Position numbers and translations under genes: made by a program. From contig JAVBKF010000084.1 of assembly GCA_031554215.1 (NCBI GenBank), positions 1-52,042 of the forward strand: a stretch of 52,042 nt of DNA. Reading direction: 5' to 3'. Shown here in pieces: positions 51,853-52,042 of the stretch. How positions within the stretch are numbered: the stretch's first letter is position 1; each line of letters starts with the position of its first letter. This DNA is from JAVBKE01 sp031554215 (GTDB lineage: Bacteria; Bacillota; Bacilli; JARBTR01). A model generated the notes under the pieces. That model did not search any database. It worked only from the letters and a program-made list of their open reading frames with translations, and was not told the origin of the DNA.

Positions 51853-52042
51853 ATGCGCTTACTCTATTTAAATCAGATCTTGCAAGAATATACCGATGAC
51901 AAGCACCCGCTAGAAATCGACCAATTAGCTGAACATTTACGAAAGGTTGGCTTTGCGACTTCCAAGAAAACGATCAAAACTGATTTAGAGAAGCTTGGCA
52001 CATTTGGCATATTAATCGGTGACCATCCAGATGGCGGCTTCT
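51853..52042 (+). CDS. Helix-turn-helix transcriptional regulator, WYL-type candidate, 3' end cut by window edge
   Basis: 63 codons are visible, beginning MRLLYLNQILQEYTDDKHPL. GGGAGG, part of the rqcH end, lies 10 bases before the ATG, so it is probably co-transcribed with rqcH. The N-terminal winged helix (LEIDQLAEHLRKVGF, SKKTIKTDLEKLG) matches regulators with a DeoR/HTH_11 domain that often continue into a WYL sensor domain. The C-terminal part lies outside the window, so the class is inferred. Confidence 0.7.
   Translation, partial: MRLLYLNQILQEYTDDKHPLEIDQLAEHLRKVGFATSKKTIKTDLEKLGTFGILIGDHPDGGF

Noticed and set aside
1..52042. CRISPR arrays, insertion sequences, prophage, tRNA or rRNA genes
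   Set aside because: I looked for regularly spaced repeats, transposase or integrase motifs, and conserved RNA gene sequences and saw none; the window is almost wholly conserved core genes.

Overview
The window is a long block of core housekeeping genes from an endospore-forming member of the Bacillales (Bacillota). The evidence is the gene order, which follows the Bacillus subtilis order nearly throughout (yloB-yloC-gmk-rpoZ-coaBC-priA-def-fmt-rsmB-rlmN-prpC-prkC-rsgA-rpe-thiN-spoVM-rpmB-yloU-yloV-sdaAB-sdaAA-recG-fapR-plsX-fabD-fabG-acpP-rnc-smc-ftsY-ylxM-ffh-rpsP-khpA-rimM-trmD), together with dipicolinate synthase genes and a 25-residue SpoVM homologue. I cannot fix the genus. Nearly everything is on the minus strand; only rpmB, a yqxD-type gene, rqcH and the final partial regulator are on the plus strand.

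Region 1 (1-7064) is the dipicolinate/lysine cluster: ymxH, dpaA, dpaB, asd, dapG, dapA and the start of an RNase J gene. Asd, DapG and DapA make 4-hydroxy-tetrahydrodipicolinate, the substrate of DpaAB. Mother-cell promoters can be read directly: a near-perfect SigE site before ymxH, then a terminator, then a SigK-type -10 before dpaA. Region 2 (7230-14270) holds a DinB-fold protein, trmD, rimM, khpA, rpsP, ffh, ylxM, a stand-alone class B sortase and ftsY. ylqD and rplS, usual members of this neighbourhood, are absent. Region 3 (14296-24137) holds smc, rnc, an inserted pair (ywbE and a DUF4240 gene), then acpP, fabG, fabD, plsX and fapR under a promoter overlapped by a clear FapR operator.

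Region 4 (24463-34596) holds recG, the two serine dehydratase subunits, yloV(fakA)/yloU, rpmB, yqxD, spoVM, thiN, rpe and rsgA. Region 5 (34615-52042) holds the PrkC/PrpC kinase-phosphatase pair, rlmN, rsmB, a single reading frame that fuses peptide deformylase to methionyl-tRNA formyltransferase, priA, coaBC, rpoZ, gmk, yicC, a P-type Ca2+ ATPase and the divergent ribosome-rescue gene rqcH. remA, normally between yicC and gmk, is missing.

No phage, insertion sequence, CRISPR array, tRNA or rRNA was seen. The most distinctive points are the Def-Fmt fusion with a retained internal ribosome binding site, the readable SigE-to-SigK promoter succession, the very short spoVM gene with a GTG start, a structured rpmB leader, several unusually long perfect intergenic inverted repeats, and the losses and insertions relative to the usual gene order. 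I did not find a convincing new multi-gene system here.
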